Positions 12,380 through 25,697 of a stretch of 64,000 bases of DNA are shown in pieces. The stretch lies in assembly GCA_921293015.1 (NCBI GenBank), contig OV121087.1:2306501-2370500 (forward strand), in the 5' to 3' direction. Under the pieces are notes generated by a model, which was not told the origin of the DNA, did no database searches, and saw only the letters and a list, made by a program, of their open reading frames with translations. Every line of letters starts with the position of its first letter. Positions within the stretch are counted from its first letter, which is position 1. The stretch comes from Phorcus lineatus (taxonomy: Eukaryota > Mollusca > Gastropoda > Trochida > Trochidae). The position numbers and the translations under genes were made by a program.

Positions 12380-13235
12380 AGAGTTATCAATGTGTCTTCT
12401 ACATATCCTCAATACAGCACAAAACAACGCACAACACCGCATGCAATAATACATCCGCAACACCACTATACAACCTGTATCTACTCTACAATTCATTATA
12501 ACGGCCAAAACTATTTAAAACGTTAGCTTTTCTAGATACCACACCGCACCAAATTACAATTCATATCAGGTTCTGTTCGCTGCAATATTATAATAAAAGA
12601 AGTTAATGATGGGAAAAGCTGCCCAGCATTATAAGGATGAACATCGCTTGTACTGGCGCTGCAATGTTTCTGACGGGGACCAAGAGCCCACAAAGATTAT
12701 CCAAATATACTGTGTTATGAGGACAAACCAAGGCTATCTATACCCCGTACTCTCCCCCTGATTTGCTTTACCTTCCCGTTCCGCCGTCACACCCTTCCTT
12801 TACACCCGCAATATAATCTCAACTCCTGCTACCAAGACAACCACACCACCCGTACACCCTCACTACGAGATCAACCCGACCAACCTCAATCCCCACCTCG
12901 CCCTTGTATTACCACCGCCCTACAGACTGCAACATGTAATCCTCAATTTACACACAAAATCCAAACTACATCCCTGCTCTCTTGAAATCACACTCATCAT
13001 CTCTACCAGATTCACCCTGTTAAAATTCAAGCCCTACTTATCTTTTACACAACCCCTTATATATCAATCTTGCTACATTTAGATCGGTAGCTCAATAAGT
13101 CCTAACAAAGAATTGATTCTGATTGCATACAAACCGCCTCACTTTCATTCCAGTCTCGCCCTATCTAACCAAATACCCATGTGTCCCCGGACAGTTCGAG
13201 CTATCTGCTAACTTATCTATCCCCACCTACACATT
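12380..13235. other. Strongly strand-asymmetric G-poor, C-rich tract
   Basis: The + strand is conspicuously short of G. Hand counts over 12781-13020 give about 19 G against about 99 C. The asymmetry is clear across 12730-13230 and weaker from 12380. No continuous reading frame crosses it. It is not a simple tandem repeat, although CAACACC, CACCC and ACACC-like words recur. Confidence 0.7.
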
Positions 13236-16200
13236 GCTATTGTAGCAAAGTGTAAACAGCTGTCCTAGTTTATGTGATTGTTTAATACCTTTCCGATCAT
13301 AAAGCTTATCTTCTGGAATTAACCTGAATTAAACAATAAAATTTATTTGTCACATTCGGTTCATCCTGTTAGAGATAACATTAAATATGGGTAACATATT
13401 AATACCATCACGATCTTTTTGGCGTCTGGCAATCTGAAATGGATTATGTAAATAATAAGATTAAAATGTACACCATAAAGTAGAATTAATAATGAATGTG
13501 AATAGATCTGTAGATTAGATCTTTTACAATTGTGTTCATTCTCTTATAAACTAAAAATACCGAAATGATTTAATAGTTGATTTGAGACATTGATCGGAAT
13601 ACTTTTAAACCAAATTCTAGCATCTATACCAAATGACAGCTTAAATTGAAAAATAAACAGCTACCCTGTATCATTTAAAACAAATTTGAATTTAAGTCAA
13701 AATTTCTTTTCAAAACGAAAATTCAATCAAGTACAACATATTCGTTAACCTTTGTAAACGTTTTGAAAGTATCACGAAAAGAACAACTGAAGAACGCTCT
13801 TAAATAATTTTGTTATATCCTTTGACTTCATAAAAATGGTCAAATAAAGTAATCTTAATTAGATTTAACAGAACTGACTTGGAATAAACAAAATAATCAA
13901 ATATTTTGTAATAATGACGTTTTATAGAAAATAGTCAGTTAACTATAATAAAACGAATAGGATATTTTAAAAAAACCTATCTATTTTTTAAATTTCGCTT
14001 TTGCATAACATCCTGTCAAGTAATTTGAAAACAAGATGTCAAGACAATCATCTTACGTCAATGTGATTTCATTTCCCTGTAACTTCATACATATAAAATT
14101 TATATTCTTGTTTTTGAAGGACATTTATTTATACACACAGTTGAAGGAAATCACTTAATGAACATTCATACGTCTTCATTCAGTGTTTTGACGTTTGCTT
14201 GTCAAGAGATAGGATATATCGTAAAAACCACACAAATAACTTAAAAAGGTTTGACATAGATACAAAGAGTTGACTTTCATTTATGCCTGCCACATCAAAG
14301 ACGCCGCTTCACTCACGTCACATTTATCTGAAGTATAATCATAATTAAAATATGAAAAAAAGTAGCTTTCTTAAGTGTGAAAATTATCATTTGGTATCTA
14401 TGGTTTTAAAGGCATCGTAGTAATATCCATATCGACGTCAGTGCCTGTAAAAGGTGTCGACTCTAAAATGGCAATATCCAGTTTTCGATACATAAGTATC
14501 ATACCTATCAAGAAAGAGAATGAATCATTCGCCGCTTGTAATGACGATACCGGGTTTTGCTATAGTACTTATTATAAAATGAACTTCGTTATTTGGAGGA
14601 CACTTAGAATAGTATCACGAGGTTCTCCACGGAGTTGACATGACATGACTTATAATGGTAAATATCATTTACATTAGAAAACGAATACGCTTTTCTTTCC
14701 ATATCACTTGAAGCAATCCAAATTGGAGGCACTACTTGGAGATAGTGCATCCTATCACTTTCAGTTTTATATTTAGCTTTATGTTTACACTTTCTGAATT
14801 GATCTGTGTAAAATGCGATATTGTAACTTGGGCTTGACATGTAACAAAAGCTATTGAATTCATGGGTGTTCAAGTACATTTATTGGACTTGATTAAAAAT
14901 TCACCTTGATCCACACGATATGGTGACAGCGGAGCGCCTAGTTGCAGCATATGTTTGAGATAAGACCAAAATGCAGAGATTTACAATGTGATATGTATTA
15001 AGTTTATGGTTATGATTACAATACAATCTGCATTAGAATATGATAAATCATTACCTCAAATACGTAATATATATGATGTTAATATACTTTATACATATAC
15101 CTTTCAAAAATATTTATCTCAAGATCTTCTTAGTATAGGTTTGATCATGTGACAACTATTGTATTGATTTTCTCATAAAATTGTACAATGTTGCCTGTGG
15201 TACTGAAATAAACTAGATTGATTGAATCATTATAATAGGACTCATACACATATATGCTACTGAGATTATTAGACATTTACTATTACTTGTTATACTCTTG
15301 ATGAATTGAAGTATGAAGCAAAGAATATGTACCTCAGAAGGTTCGTATCTATTTTCCATTCAGTTTCACTCCTATCAGTACCCTTCTCAGCACAACACAA
15401 ACATGGGATAAACTAGTAAAAATAATACTAATTGAATTCATTGACAAGGCTTGTTATTTCTGATGACAGTAGTGTAATCCTACACACCAAACCCTCCCTA
15501 TTCATTCAATCTTCTTAAATCGCTTTTCATTATATTTATGGCTTTGATATAGAGAGGATGAAATTTTGATTGTGGTAAGTGACAACCCATGGTTTTAGAC
15601 CGATGCCAGGTAGCGTCAATCTTCCTGTATATAAAGCTTGGCGAGAACACTTTTCTTTTGTCGAGAACACCAATAGATTTCCTGTCTATCAAATATGTCT
15701 TCGGAATGAAATATTCGGCGTCACATTACTTCAGACAGGCGTATTTAATGACAAACTAGTCCTTTAATGTCAAAATTCATTATTCATGTCAATATAAGTT
15801 TGTTTCAAGTATAGAAGAATTCCACTTGTGGAAATTACAAAAGAAATAAATGATTTTTTGAAACCTTTTATTTTGCCTTTGAATGATTGATTAGGTTACA
15901 TGAAAGTCCAAACCAGCCGGCTTGAGCTTTTATTTACATACCATTCATACATGCATTTTTTTTCTAGAATTTGTAACTTATTCGGAGATTCATATCTTTC
16001 TTTAAAGAATTGTTTTATTTCAAAGGTGAATGAAGCATATTAGTTTGGTTGTTTTTAAAAAAATTAGACGAAAACCTAAAAATACCACCTATTTTTCTTA
16101 GTCTTTATCTATGTATAACATTTAAAGATGTTACTCTTCCTTGCATAGTGTTTTGGAATTTAGTGCAGTACAAAAATAGATTATTGTAGTTCTTATTCTT

Positions 16201-16800
16201 ATATGAAGATATATATGAATGAAGAAAGTATTGCAACATCTCCTTTGTTAATGATTGTCGTGATAAAATGATTACGAATAAAAATAGATCGATAATGATA
16301 TTATTCATATCAAAGTGCTTGTTTCAGCTTAGTCCATATCTGAAGACATAAAAACAAACATACTCTTCAGAACATTTGAAAACCAGGCACCATCAAACCC
16401 TGGGAAAGCAGCCAAATTTTATTGTCTAAAAGGTTTTGGTGTAACAGCAATGTTATATAAGTGGTGGTGGATGTTGTTATTTACTGACTGGAAACGATTA
16501 CTTATGATGCAATAAACAAGAAAGAAAATTAGTTTTTGGTGTTAGCCTTATTACAACAAATGAATTATCCTCCTCTACTGAACAAGACGCTGTGCTGTCT
16601 GCGAGACCACTGGTACCAATCCGTTTTGGTAATGCATTGAATGCTCTGAATATAGCTAGGAAACCCTCATGTGTTCAGCTTGGTTGCAGAATTCAGAAAT
16701 TAAAGGAATAAAAAAGGGGGTGCTCCAGGTGTATACTTTGTATGCAGAAATCTAATAGTTGTAGCATACTCAAAATATTATTTAGTATAATGTGCTGTTA
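13236..16800. other. AT-rich gene-free stretch
   Basis: No gene, RNA or clear repeat is supported over this stretch. Short frames on both strands at 14441-14879 and 15498-15767 overlap each other and lack protein-like features. Confidence 0.35.
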
Positions 16801-17890
16801 ACATTGTATATTACCATACATGTCCATATCATAAGATACTATATCATATCATACAAAGCCATACCATAACAGTTTAAAGTCATGTGATTTTCGTATATAG
16901 TTACTAGACATTACAAGTTATCATGAGATTCCTTCGTTAATTTATCAGAATTTATTGAGTTTGCGAAATAACAATTAGCTTTATAAATGATAGGGACAAA
17001 ATAAGTCATATCATTTTGATTTGAAAGAAGAGATTGCTGTTACTCTATTCAAACGCATAATTAAAGTAATCGTTGAAGTTTTTAAGTAATAAAATAGCTG
17101 GTTGAAACAGAAAATGCGTTATTTCCTACTATATGAAATCACATCATACGCTATAATAAATATGGTATGTAATGTATTATAATGCATCATCGATATCATT
17201 CCATGTCACACCATATCGTAATATATCAAGTCGTACAATGTAATACCATCACATACATGTTTAATAGAATGTACTATGATATAAATCAGGAAAAACACGT
17301 TCTGGCATTGCACATCATATGATGGCATTTATATACTAGTAATATGAGATTATTACTTATCCTAAAATATATCATAATCTATAACACCATACTACATCTA
17401 TATGGTACCATATCAAGTCGAACCATATCACATCATTATGAAAACATTTTTTTGCAAACATCCGATTGGTAGAGAGACTGTCACGTGATAATAGTCATTG
17501 ACGTCATTTGTTGCACAATCATACCATATTACTTTTTATGACTGTTGGGTTATATTTTCTTTTGATCTTCAATTCGAAACATAATAAAACACTTATTGAC
17601 TTGTGAAATCGGGCAATATGTTTTTATAGACCCAAGGAAGACAATAATGATCGAGGACTATTAAAACGCCTTGGTTGTTTTTATTTGTTGGTTTATTTCA
17701 CGGATTTATAAAATAAGCTATAGACCCCACCACCAGTCTATAATTGTACAATATCTCTTATCATAATATCATATATCATATTGAATATCATATCACATAT
17801 CACAATGTCTTATATCATGCCACAACATGAATATTACCAAATGATATCATGAAACATATCGTGACAATATAATCATAAGAACATCATAAT
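16800..17890 (+). repeat. Decayed CATAT/CATAC-type pentanucleotide satellite, interrupted
   Basis: Dense recurring CATAT, CATAC and ATCAT words occur in four blocks: about 16811-16870, 17150-17260, 17310-17450 and 17759-17890. Examples are ATCATATCATACAAAGCCATACCATAAC and CCATATCAAGTCGAACCATATCAC-like strings. A unique island with CACGTG-type and TGACGTCA sites (17460-17520) and an ordinary stretch up to 17758 separate the blocks. I read it as one old array broken by substitutions and insertions. Confidence 0.65.
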
Positions 17891-18326
17891 TTGTTTTCAT
17901 CTTGTTAACGGCTAGCTTAAAAACTACAAAGCGTCATATAACATTAGTCATAAGCATTACCATCATATTTCTTGCTTCCAATCACAATGTTTCAAAATGA
18001 AATTGTGGAAAAAGGACTATTGCAAACAAAGTTCTTAACACATGTAAACTATGCATTTATAATATGATGGTCCCTCATTAACTATCTGAGTCTCACAATG
18101 CAACCATCGTCCGCACACAATAGCTCTAGTCATGTAAAACAATACACGGATCGCCACCTGAGTCACAGAGTACACAAGCCCACATAAGTATATGTAGATA
18201 TGTGAATGTTTATATCTTTGTTTTTTCAACACCCAGTGTTAGCCTCAGATTTGTGTCATCAAACAAGAAAGCTGTCATGTTCCTGACTTGTGGGTTACCG
18301 AGGTACCATGTGGAGTGTTTTCACTG

Positions 18327-18379
18327 TCACCCCACCCCCGTCAACATTGGGTTGGAGGGAGGAGGGAGGGGGAGGGGGA
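18327..18379 (+). other. Predicted G-quadruplex with upstream complementary C-tract
   Basis: Four G-tracts lie at 18357-18359, 18364-18366, 18368-18372 and 18374-18378, with loops of 4, 1 and 1 nt, meeting the usual G3+N1-7 rule. A C-tract (CACCCCACCCCC, 18329-18340) lies about 17 nt upstream on the same strand and could pair with the last two G-tracts with one mismatch, so a hairpin would compete with the quadruplex. Confidence 0.7.
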
Positions 18380-20359
18380 GCACTGTCTGACCCTTTAAAT
18401 CACTGTTCATCACCACCGGATGAGTAAATAAAAACAAAGCAATTTGGAAATAATGTAACGTTTATTGATTTTGTAAGTATGGGTCATCTAGAAGAGGAGT
18501 TAATACAAACAGCATGATTTTCTGGATAAAAACATATTGTTTGATAATGCATGATTTTTAAGGGGTTTTTGATTGCTCCTTCTTCATAAATGTCGTGTAT
18601 TATCTAAAAAAAATCTAATATCTTGAAAACCTTATTGCTCTTAGCTGACTTTCATATCAAGTTATCTGAACTCGCTAAAAAAAGACATTTCTACTGTCAT
18701 GAGACCTTTTACTGTTAATATCAGCAATAATAATACTAATAATAGCAATCTGCCATCTTGTTTTGAAGGAAAATGACATGAAAAACGCGCTGTACCTCTT
18801 CTTTTTTGCACCATTATAAAAATATAAACTATCATTATATATTAACTATATTATAAACTATATGTTATATGTATTGATGAATATCCACATAGTTACAAAT
18901 AATTTACGACAGGGATGATCAACAGTACCTTGTCATGCCGTAGCAAGGATTTTCACACGATAAATGCATTGCTTCACTTCTCAATGTAGTTTTATTTTAC
19001 CGAGTTTGCGCTCTTATTTATCTAGTCGTCAAATCTTATCCGTCAGTAATATTTGCCAGTTGGGTAACGTTATAATCATATACTTTATAAAACAAACTTG
19101 TATAAAAGAGAATGATCCATTGAATTCGCACCCATAAACAATACCCCGATAGGACTGTCCTTTTAATTTCCCCAGGTCGCTGATGATGAGTCAATTTTCT
19201 ATTTCATCACGCTTTAAGAAAAGCCTTGCATTCTCTTTAATGTATCAAACAGAATAAATTTACGCCTATCGTGACAGCTGATTGTAAGAAGTTGTTTTTC
19301 TAAAAGATTTTGTGTCTTGAGGAACTTGCAAGTTTGAACTTGATTCAACAGGCTAAAAAAAGATGAAGATCATAAGATCATATGTCATTAAAATATTTGA
19401 ATTCCGTTTGTAGATAAGCACAAATAACATTAAAAAACACACGCACTTTATAACTAATTGTTTGGAGGATAACTAAGATTATACTTTCTTTAAGTGGCAT
19501 TCTAGAATATGGTATCTAAAATGTTTTTATTGAATTTACAATAAATTAAACTATTAACTGAAGATGAAATGATGTCTCTCTTTTCTTGAGGTTACCTGCC
19601 AATAACTGATCAAATAGATGAAATGTCATGGAGATGTATGATTGTATTTTTCTGTAAATACCTGTATACCCTGCTCTACTCACTCAAGTGTACATTCTAG
19701 ATATTTTTGTCTCTTTTATGTAAAGATTCCTCGTTTTGATCGTATTGTAATTACTTGATGTAAGTGTTTATATACATGTATGATGATCTTCGGACTAAAT
19801 CTGGAGGGAAAAAAGAGATTCATCCATTCATTCATATATTGCAAAGATATGCAATAAAAAAAGTTGTAAATCCATAAATGTCTTATTTCTGCAAGATTAT
19901 CCTTTGTGCTAATAGAACGATTTAAGAAGAAGAGAAAGAGACGCGAGAATGCCTTTTTCAATCATAGTTTTCAACCCTAGACATTACATAGGCTATTCCT
20001 ACACTGATATGCTCATTGACAATGAATGTTGTTGGTGAGGGATTTCAAAGAATCGTCAGAATTTTCAATTTAAATAGTGTAACGTATTGTACAAAACACT
20101 TTGATTTCTAAAATTTCAAAACGTGAAATATTTAGTATCAATTTATCTTCAACTGTCAGCTGAACAAAACCAGATTTGAACCAGAATGAAATCATGATAC
20201 GTTCAGCATTTAATTCATCTGGTCGCGTCAGTTGGATTATTAACTGAAACAGATTCCGAATTATGAGCAACTGACATACAAACACATTAGTAATAATCTG
20301 TATGTTAATGGCGAAGTAATCATGCTCAGCTGTGAGAACTCTCAACGGTGCTGATAACA
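18380..20359. other. AT-rich gene-free stretch
   Basis: Nothing supported. Short frames at 19716-19961 (-) and 20070-20366 (-) lack domain-like features. Confidence 0.35.
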
Positions 20360-20530
20360 TGCGCACTGACAGTTTGATTATACTTCCGGTTCAGCGCGTA
20401 AAGTTTGATTGACATGAGGGAAGATTTTCCTTGTCAGTTACGAGAATAACTTTTCTCCCGTTTTCGTCTGTTTGAGTGACAGGTTAGGGAATAAATCCGC
20501 ACACTTTGACCTCGGGTAATGAAATCTGGT
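20360..20530. promoter_or_regulatory. Regulatory-looking island with PBX/MEIS-like sites
   Basis: The block contains ACTTCCGG (ETS-like, 20382), GTTTGATTGACATGAG (TGATTGAC, PBX/MEIS-like) and GAGTGACAGG (MEIS-like TGACAG). It is less AT-biased than its flanks. No ORF is supported. Confidence 0.25.
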
Positions 20531-21239
20531 GTTAAAATTATGTTTATATGTTAAAGTCCTTTTTTTTAAATTTTAATATTTGTTATGCTGTTTTATATAG
20601 AGAACATGACATTGTATACTGGCGAATAGAAACTGACAAAAAGATAAATAAAAAAAAATTCGGGTACCGGTTCCATCATCACAGAATGAAATAGTGAAAG
20701 CAAAGTGGTCGCTTAATTTTTCATTTTGAATCTACAGAAAGCTAACCTCAATATCTATTTATAAAACTGATAAAAATATCGAAAGCAAAACGGCTACTTT
20801 TACGATGCATACCTAAACAATGATTGCCGCTGTATGAAACAAGGCAAGCCTGATTCTAATGTGAATATAATAATATCCGCAATATGCACTAGAATGCGTC
20901 AATCTTATATGCAACATAAATGTGTAAAAATAAATAAATGATGAAATACTGCTTCGAATTATGAATTTCCCTCATCTGACATTTGCAGATAGATGATTAA
21001 TTTTAGATATCTTAACGAACTAGTTTTTAGTTATTTTAATTTATGTAATCGTGACTCTAATTCGAATTGCTCTGTCTAATTATGTAAGTTTAATCGAAAG
21101 GTTTACCAACATGTTCCCGTAGTCGCCGACCTTAATATTGAAATACTAAGCTTTGAAATGTAAACCATTTATGATTGTTCTAATATTGTGTTTCTGTTCA
21201 TTTAATCACTTTTTGATGATTCCTCCAACCCTTTTGTCC
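20531..21239. other. AT-rich gene-free stretch
   Basis: No gene or repeat is supported. Confidence 0.35.
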
Positions 21240-21680
21240 TCGACGGCTCATTAACATTTACATACAACTCTTTCTCATCGTCCTGAGAAATCAACTTAAA
21301 TATATACAACATTTGATTACTTTCGACCTCCTTTCATCGTGGGAATGGTCCGGATCTGACCAAAGCAAACCTACAACTAGTCCCTGGTCAAGAGTTGACC
21401 AATAAACAGTGGACATTAAAGCCACAAGATCATTCGATTCAAATACGCCCAGTCGATGTGAGTAGCGCAGGCAAGGGATTTCATTTCACATCGGACATGC
21501 CTTCATTAGATCGATTTCAAGACAATATTGAAACATCTAAGGTAAACTGATTTGAAACAACTTCATGTCTGTCCGTCAATTAGCTCTATTTGGAAACATC
21601 CCTCTGTGGTGTGCTTATCTAGCGATTTCTGAGGGAATTATCGGATGTGAAAGGAAATCAAGACGTGGATGTGGAAACAA
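21240..21680. promoter_or_regulatory. Unique regulatory-looking block
   Basis: A long, non-repetitive, less AT-biased block with direct-repeat-like GTCAAGAGTTGACC and CAATAAACA (forkhead-like) words near 21388-21410 and CTTATCTAGCGATT near 21613. No coding frame is supported. Assignment is by composition only. Confidence 0.2.
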
Positions 21681-23365
21681 GGTATGAGGAAAGAATTAAA
21701 AACACGAAGAGAAACATGTTTGTTATTATACACTTAGCAGATTTAAAAATTTAGGATTTTATGATACATTTCAAATGCATATATGTATTTTATGATATGT
21801 GTTTAATTCCTGAGTCTTTCTATTCAGTCGTCAATTTCGAATACGTACAGTTTACACTTTACAGGAACAAGTTTATGATAATTATCAGCAAAATATTTCC
21901 CAGAAACAGTAATGCGTTTCCTAATACAAACGAAAACAAGTTTTAACAAGGATTAAGCTCTGTTCATGATGATTTCATTTCTTACCCAAAACATGTCAAA
22001 AAAATTTTCAGTAGATATATAAATAAACTTCTTAATATATAAAATACATTTTCGTTTGAATTTGCTTTCTTTGAAGCCAGTCAAACATATAAAATATTCT
22101 TCCCACATAACGTTTTTCAAATGAATATGTTTTTGATATTGAGATTTAACTAAACTTAATATCTGTGATTAGCTCAATTTTCCAGGAATCAAAATTTCTT
22201 TTTGTTTTTGACACTAATAAAACAAATCTTGAAGCCTGTAAAACAACATTGCCAGATGCGATAAAATCTTCGAGCAGCAAGGCGTCGACTACTGTATAAG
22301 AAGTTCATCTGGTATGAATTCCAGTCCCGATTAAAGAGGCATTAGACGTCTGATAATACGATGTATACATGTACATTACTCTTATCATACTCCATAACAA
22401 TCCAACGTACATATTACATCCCTTGAACAAATATTGCTATTTAATTAGACATATAAAATATGAAATTTATTAAAGCCAGAATTGAATCTAAATACATAAC
22501 TACTTCAGCAGCCGTGGTGTAATTAAACCGGGTTATTAATTAGAGCTGATATGTTCTACTATACATGTCGAATTTGACACCAAAATGTAAACCGCAATTA
22601 AACCGAAACGCCCTTGCGTTTTAGTGCGATTGGTACATATAACGCTTGATTGCCTATCACTTACATCCAGCACAGACCAAATGCTGCCGAGTGCAAAGAT
22701 TACTACATTCACAGTTAATTACACTCCTGTAAAGATGTTTCTCACAATGAATATCTTAAAACATTATGATTATTTGCCATTGATATGAGCTTCTTTAGGG
22801 TTTGGCAGTCGTGCACTGATGAAGAAGATATGAGTAATGTTGTCAGTAGTTTATTCGTGTCTTTGTTACTAATTGCAAACGAAATTGAAAGGTGATTATC
22901 CGGAAAAATCTAATGAGTATGAAGAACTCAATATGGCATTTATTTGTACATTTCCTCTTATTATTTTCATCACAGCATATGTCGAACAGAGTGTAATATT
23001 CAACACGTGCTGTTTTCATTAATTCATATTCATGCTAAGTTTATGCATGTATTTGTATGCGGTCAATGCATATCTATATTTATGCACATTTATTTATTCT
23101 GTATTTTTATGTGTAAATAGTCTCTCATAATCCTTTTAAGGATGGCTAATTTTGTATATTTCTTAAAATGTTTAATTGCCTGTATATGAGGTGAGACTTT
23201 TAGTAAACAATCTATCTATCTATCTGTCTATCGAATTGATAATGTATTCACTATAAAAAAAGGATTTGAAAGAATTACATTAGAGTTAACGACTTGATTA
23301 CGATTGTTAGCCAGTAATTAATTCATTCAAAACAGATATGCTTCTTATCATTATAAGCAAACTTA
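21681..23365. other. AT-rich gene-free stretch with a tiny microsatellite
   Basis: A TCTATCTATCTATCTGTC run lies at about 23211-23231. No gene is supported. Confidence 0.35.
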
Positions 23366-23545
23366 GATGACGTGGAGAGGAGCACATGTGTAGTGATTTG
23401 CACGTTGGTCTCCCCCCGGTTCGAATCTCGACGGAGATACCAAAACATTGTGACAGACTTACTTCTGATACCGTGATGTCCCTGGGTAAGACACTTCGCC
23501 GAACTCGCTGGTTAAATGGGTACATGGAACCGAGTGTAAGGTATA
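23366..23545 (+). mobile_element. tRNA-derived SINE, forward orientation
   Basis: A pol III B-box match, GGTTCGAATCTC, lies at 23418-23429 downstream of a tRNA-like head (GAGGAGCACATGTGTAG...). It is followed about 50 bp later by the central SINE signature CCCTGGGTAAGACACTTCG and AAATGGGTACATGG (near 23480-23527). That signature is shared, on the opposite strand, with the copy near 27.7 kb. Ends and target-site duplication were not resolved. The short frames over this region on both strands are artefacts of the SINE. Confidence 0.75.
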
Positions 23546-24109
23546 AAAGGTTGATAGATTCGCTAAGTTATACTCTCAAAGAAATAGTGATTCAAATAAT
23601 GTTGCCAAAATGTTTATCAAATGATTTCCTACCTTTATATGTATGATAATTCATTAATTGTCGCGGGTTATTCATCAGGATTTTATTAACATTGTCACGA
23701 AATGTTTCTGTACTTGTGTTGCTTTACATTACGTCTTTCCCCGTGGTTATTTTAGTGTAATAGTTATTTTATGACTTGTTAACTTAAAAACGGATTTTCT
23801 ACGAATTCAGAGTCAACACACTCTTGCACCAAATAACCTACAAGACTCAAAACCAAACAGTTCGGCAGTCACGAAACACGTGACACAGTCAACCAATCAG
23901 TTAAATCAATTCCGGAGTATGAAGTTTAAAAAATTGAGATTTAACGAATGTCATTTGTTGGCTGTAACGAAAATTTTATTATATTGCCCTTGGATATAGA
24001 TAAGTTTTATATCAAGATGAGATATTAAAGCAGGATATCTTAATTGATGATCATGGCCTAACCGTCAATTACTCCAAAGTTTAATATCAAAAATATTAAC
24101 TGCGTACAT
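23546..24109. other. AT-rich gene-free stretch
   Basis: Nothing supported beyond a CACGTGACACAG E-box-type site near 23877. Confidence 0.35.
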
Positions 24110-24380
24110 GAAATGTTTCTCTCCGTCAGAAGCACTGTGTCAGTGGGTTTATCAACGCCGAACAGCTGATTATCGTTGGCTCAAAGTCTGTAAGTATTCT
24201 GAAGGCAACCAAGCATCTAATCACGGCCTGATTGATGGCATATATTAGCCTGTATAGCATTCTTCAGCCTTTGGCACTGGGAGAAACCTTGTCATTACAA
24301 ATATTGCTTATCAAACTGTCTGTTTCTGACACAGGGTTATAGGTGCGTCGGGATCAGGGGAGTATGGTATTTACTAGGTA
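24110..24380. promoter_or_regulatory. Island with a HOX/PBX-type site
   Basis: TAATCACGGCCTGATTGATGG (near 24219-24239) joins a homeodomain core with TGATTGATGG, a textbook PBX-HOX composite, and GAACAGCTGATTATCG (E-box CAGCTG) lies about 60 bp upstream. The sequence is unique and less AT-biased. Regulatory role is inferred. Confidence 0.3.
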
Positions 24381-25157
24381 GATATGTTTCTAGCAATCAA
24401 GGAGGAATCCTTATGATTATGAGGTATGTTAGTATGAGAGCTAATTAGGAAATGGTACTAAATATGTACGTGTTATTATAACATATGTCACCAGGTGGAA
24501 AGCCATCAGACCGAACAGCAGTAACTGGATAGATGAATAGTTAAATTTAATCAGAAATTACCAACTGCACTTTTCTCTTTTTGCCTTTCCCTTCTTGCTA
24601 ATAGCGTCTTAATCGAATACAATACTTTATATAATCTATATTTACAAGAGAATCATTTTTATCATTGTGTTATTAATAATTTGCTCTTCTCATTATAATG
24701 CATGACGATTGTCTATCTCAACCACACACTATGCCCAATCTTGTCGTTTATTGAGGCCTAAAGCCAAATACCCCATAACACCATACCCCCCCCCCCTCCC
24801 ATGAATAAACTAAGCAACTTGCAATAGCTTAACGAAATTACAATGATATTTTAGTGTGCTGACTGACTGTATGAATTATCTACGAAACACATGGTTCAGA
24901 TCCTTGTGAATGTGTCTGACTTCATATTCCGATACTGTTATTTTTCATTGTGTACAATGGATGCGAGGTTTTTATTCAGGAAGGGGTATTGCTCTTTTTA
25001 AAAATTCTACAATTGTTGTTGGTAATTTACCATTATCATTATTACAAATTACTTCATTTCATCAAGTATTTGATAATAATAGTTATATAGCAAATACAAT
25101 TACGGTTATTTGATCAAAAGATAGACGGTCCATGATTTAAGCTAAGGGAGCTCCATG
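24381..25157. other. Gene-free stretch with a C-homopolymer
   Basis: A run of about 11 C (24786-24796), continuing as TCCC, lies in a CCATACC context. No gene is supported. Confidence 0.45.
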
Positions 25158-25511
25158 TCTTACTTGCTAGTAGTTAAGGGGAATATATAACTTAATTGCT
25201 TTTATGTTAAACGAAATCCATATGTTTCTTTCTCTTAGTTCTGGAAAATCCATATCGCACTTGCGAATAGTTAAGTGAAATCCATATCTTACTTGCTTTT
25301 TGTTAAGGGGAATATTTACCTTAATTGCTTTTTGTTAAGGGGAATGTATATCTAACTTGAAATTAGTTAAGCAAAATCCATATCTTACTTGCGAATAGTT
25401 AGGGAAATCAATATCTTACTTACGAATAGTTGAGGGAAATCTTCATCTTACTTCCTTTCACTTAATAGAAATCCTTATGTTACTTGCTTTGAGTTAAGGA
25501 AAATACGTGAG
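25158..25511 (+). repeat. Degenerate 32-bp minisatellite, about 11 copies
   Basis: Units of about 32 bp follow the consensus CTTACTTG, then a variable middle (CGAATAGTTAAGGG or CTTTTTGTTAAGGG), then AAATCCATAT. The middle alternates between the GAATAG and TTTTTG variants. No two copies are identical, so the array is old. Confidence 0.8.
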
Positions 25512-25571
25512 TTGTGACATCTTTAATACACAAAAAATCAAGAAGATTAGAAGCTTTTGTTTGATAAACAT

Positions 25572-25579
25572 AGGAGAGA

Positions 25580-25651
<72 letters not shown>

Positions 25652-25652
25652 C

Positions 25653-25695
<43 letters not shown>

Positions 25696-25697
25696 GT
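25572..25697 (+). repeat. (GA)n microsatellite with GACA interruptions
   Basis: About 120 bp of GA repeats, pure in the middle and passing into GAGACAGAGACAGA at the right. It directly follows the 32-bp minisatellite. Open frames across it on both strands are low-complexity artefacts (Arg-Glu or Ser-Leu). Confidence 0.95.
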
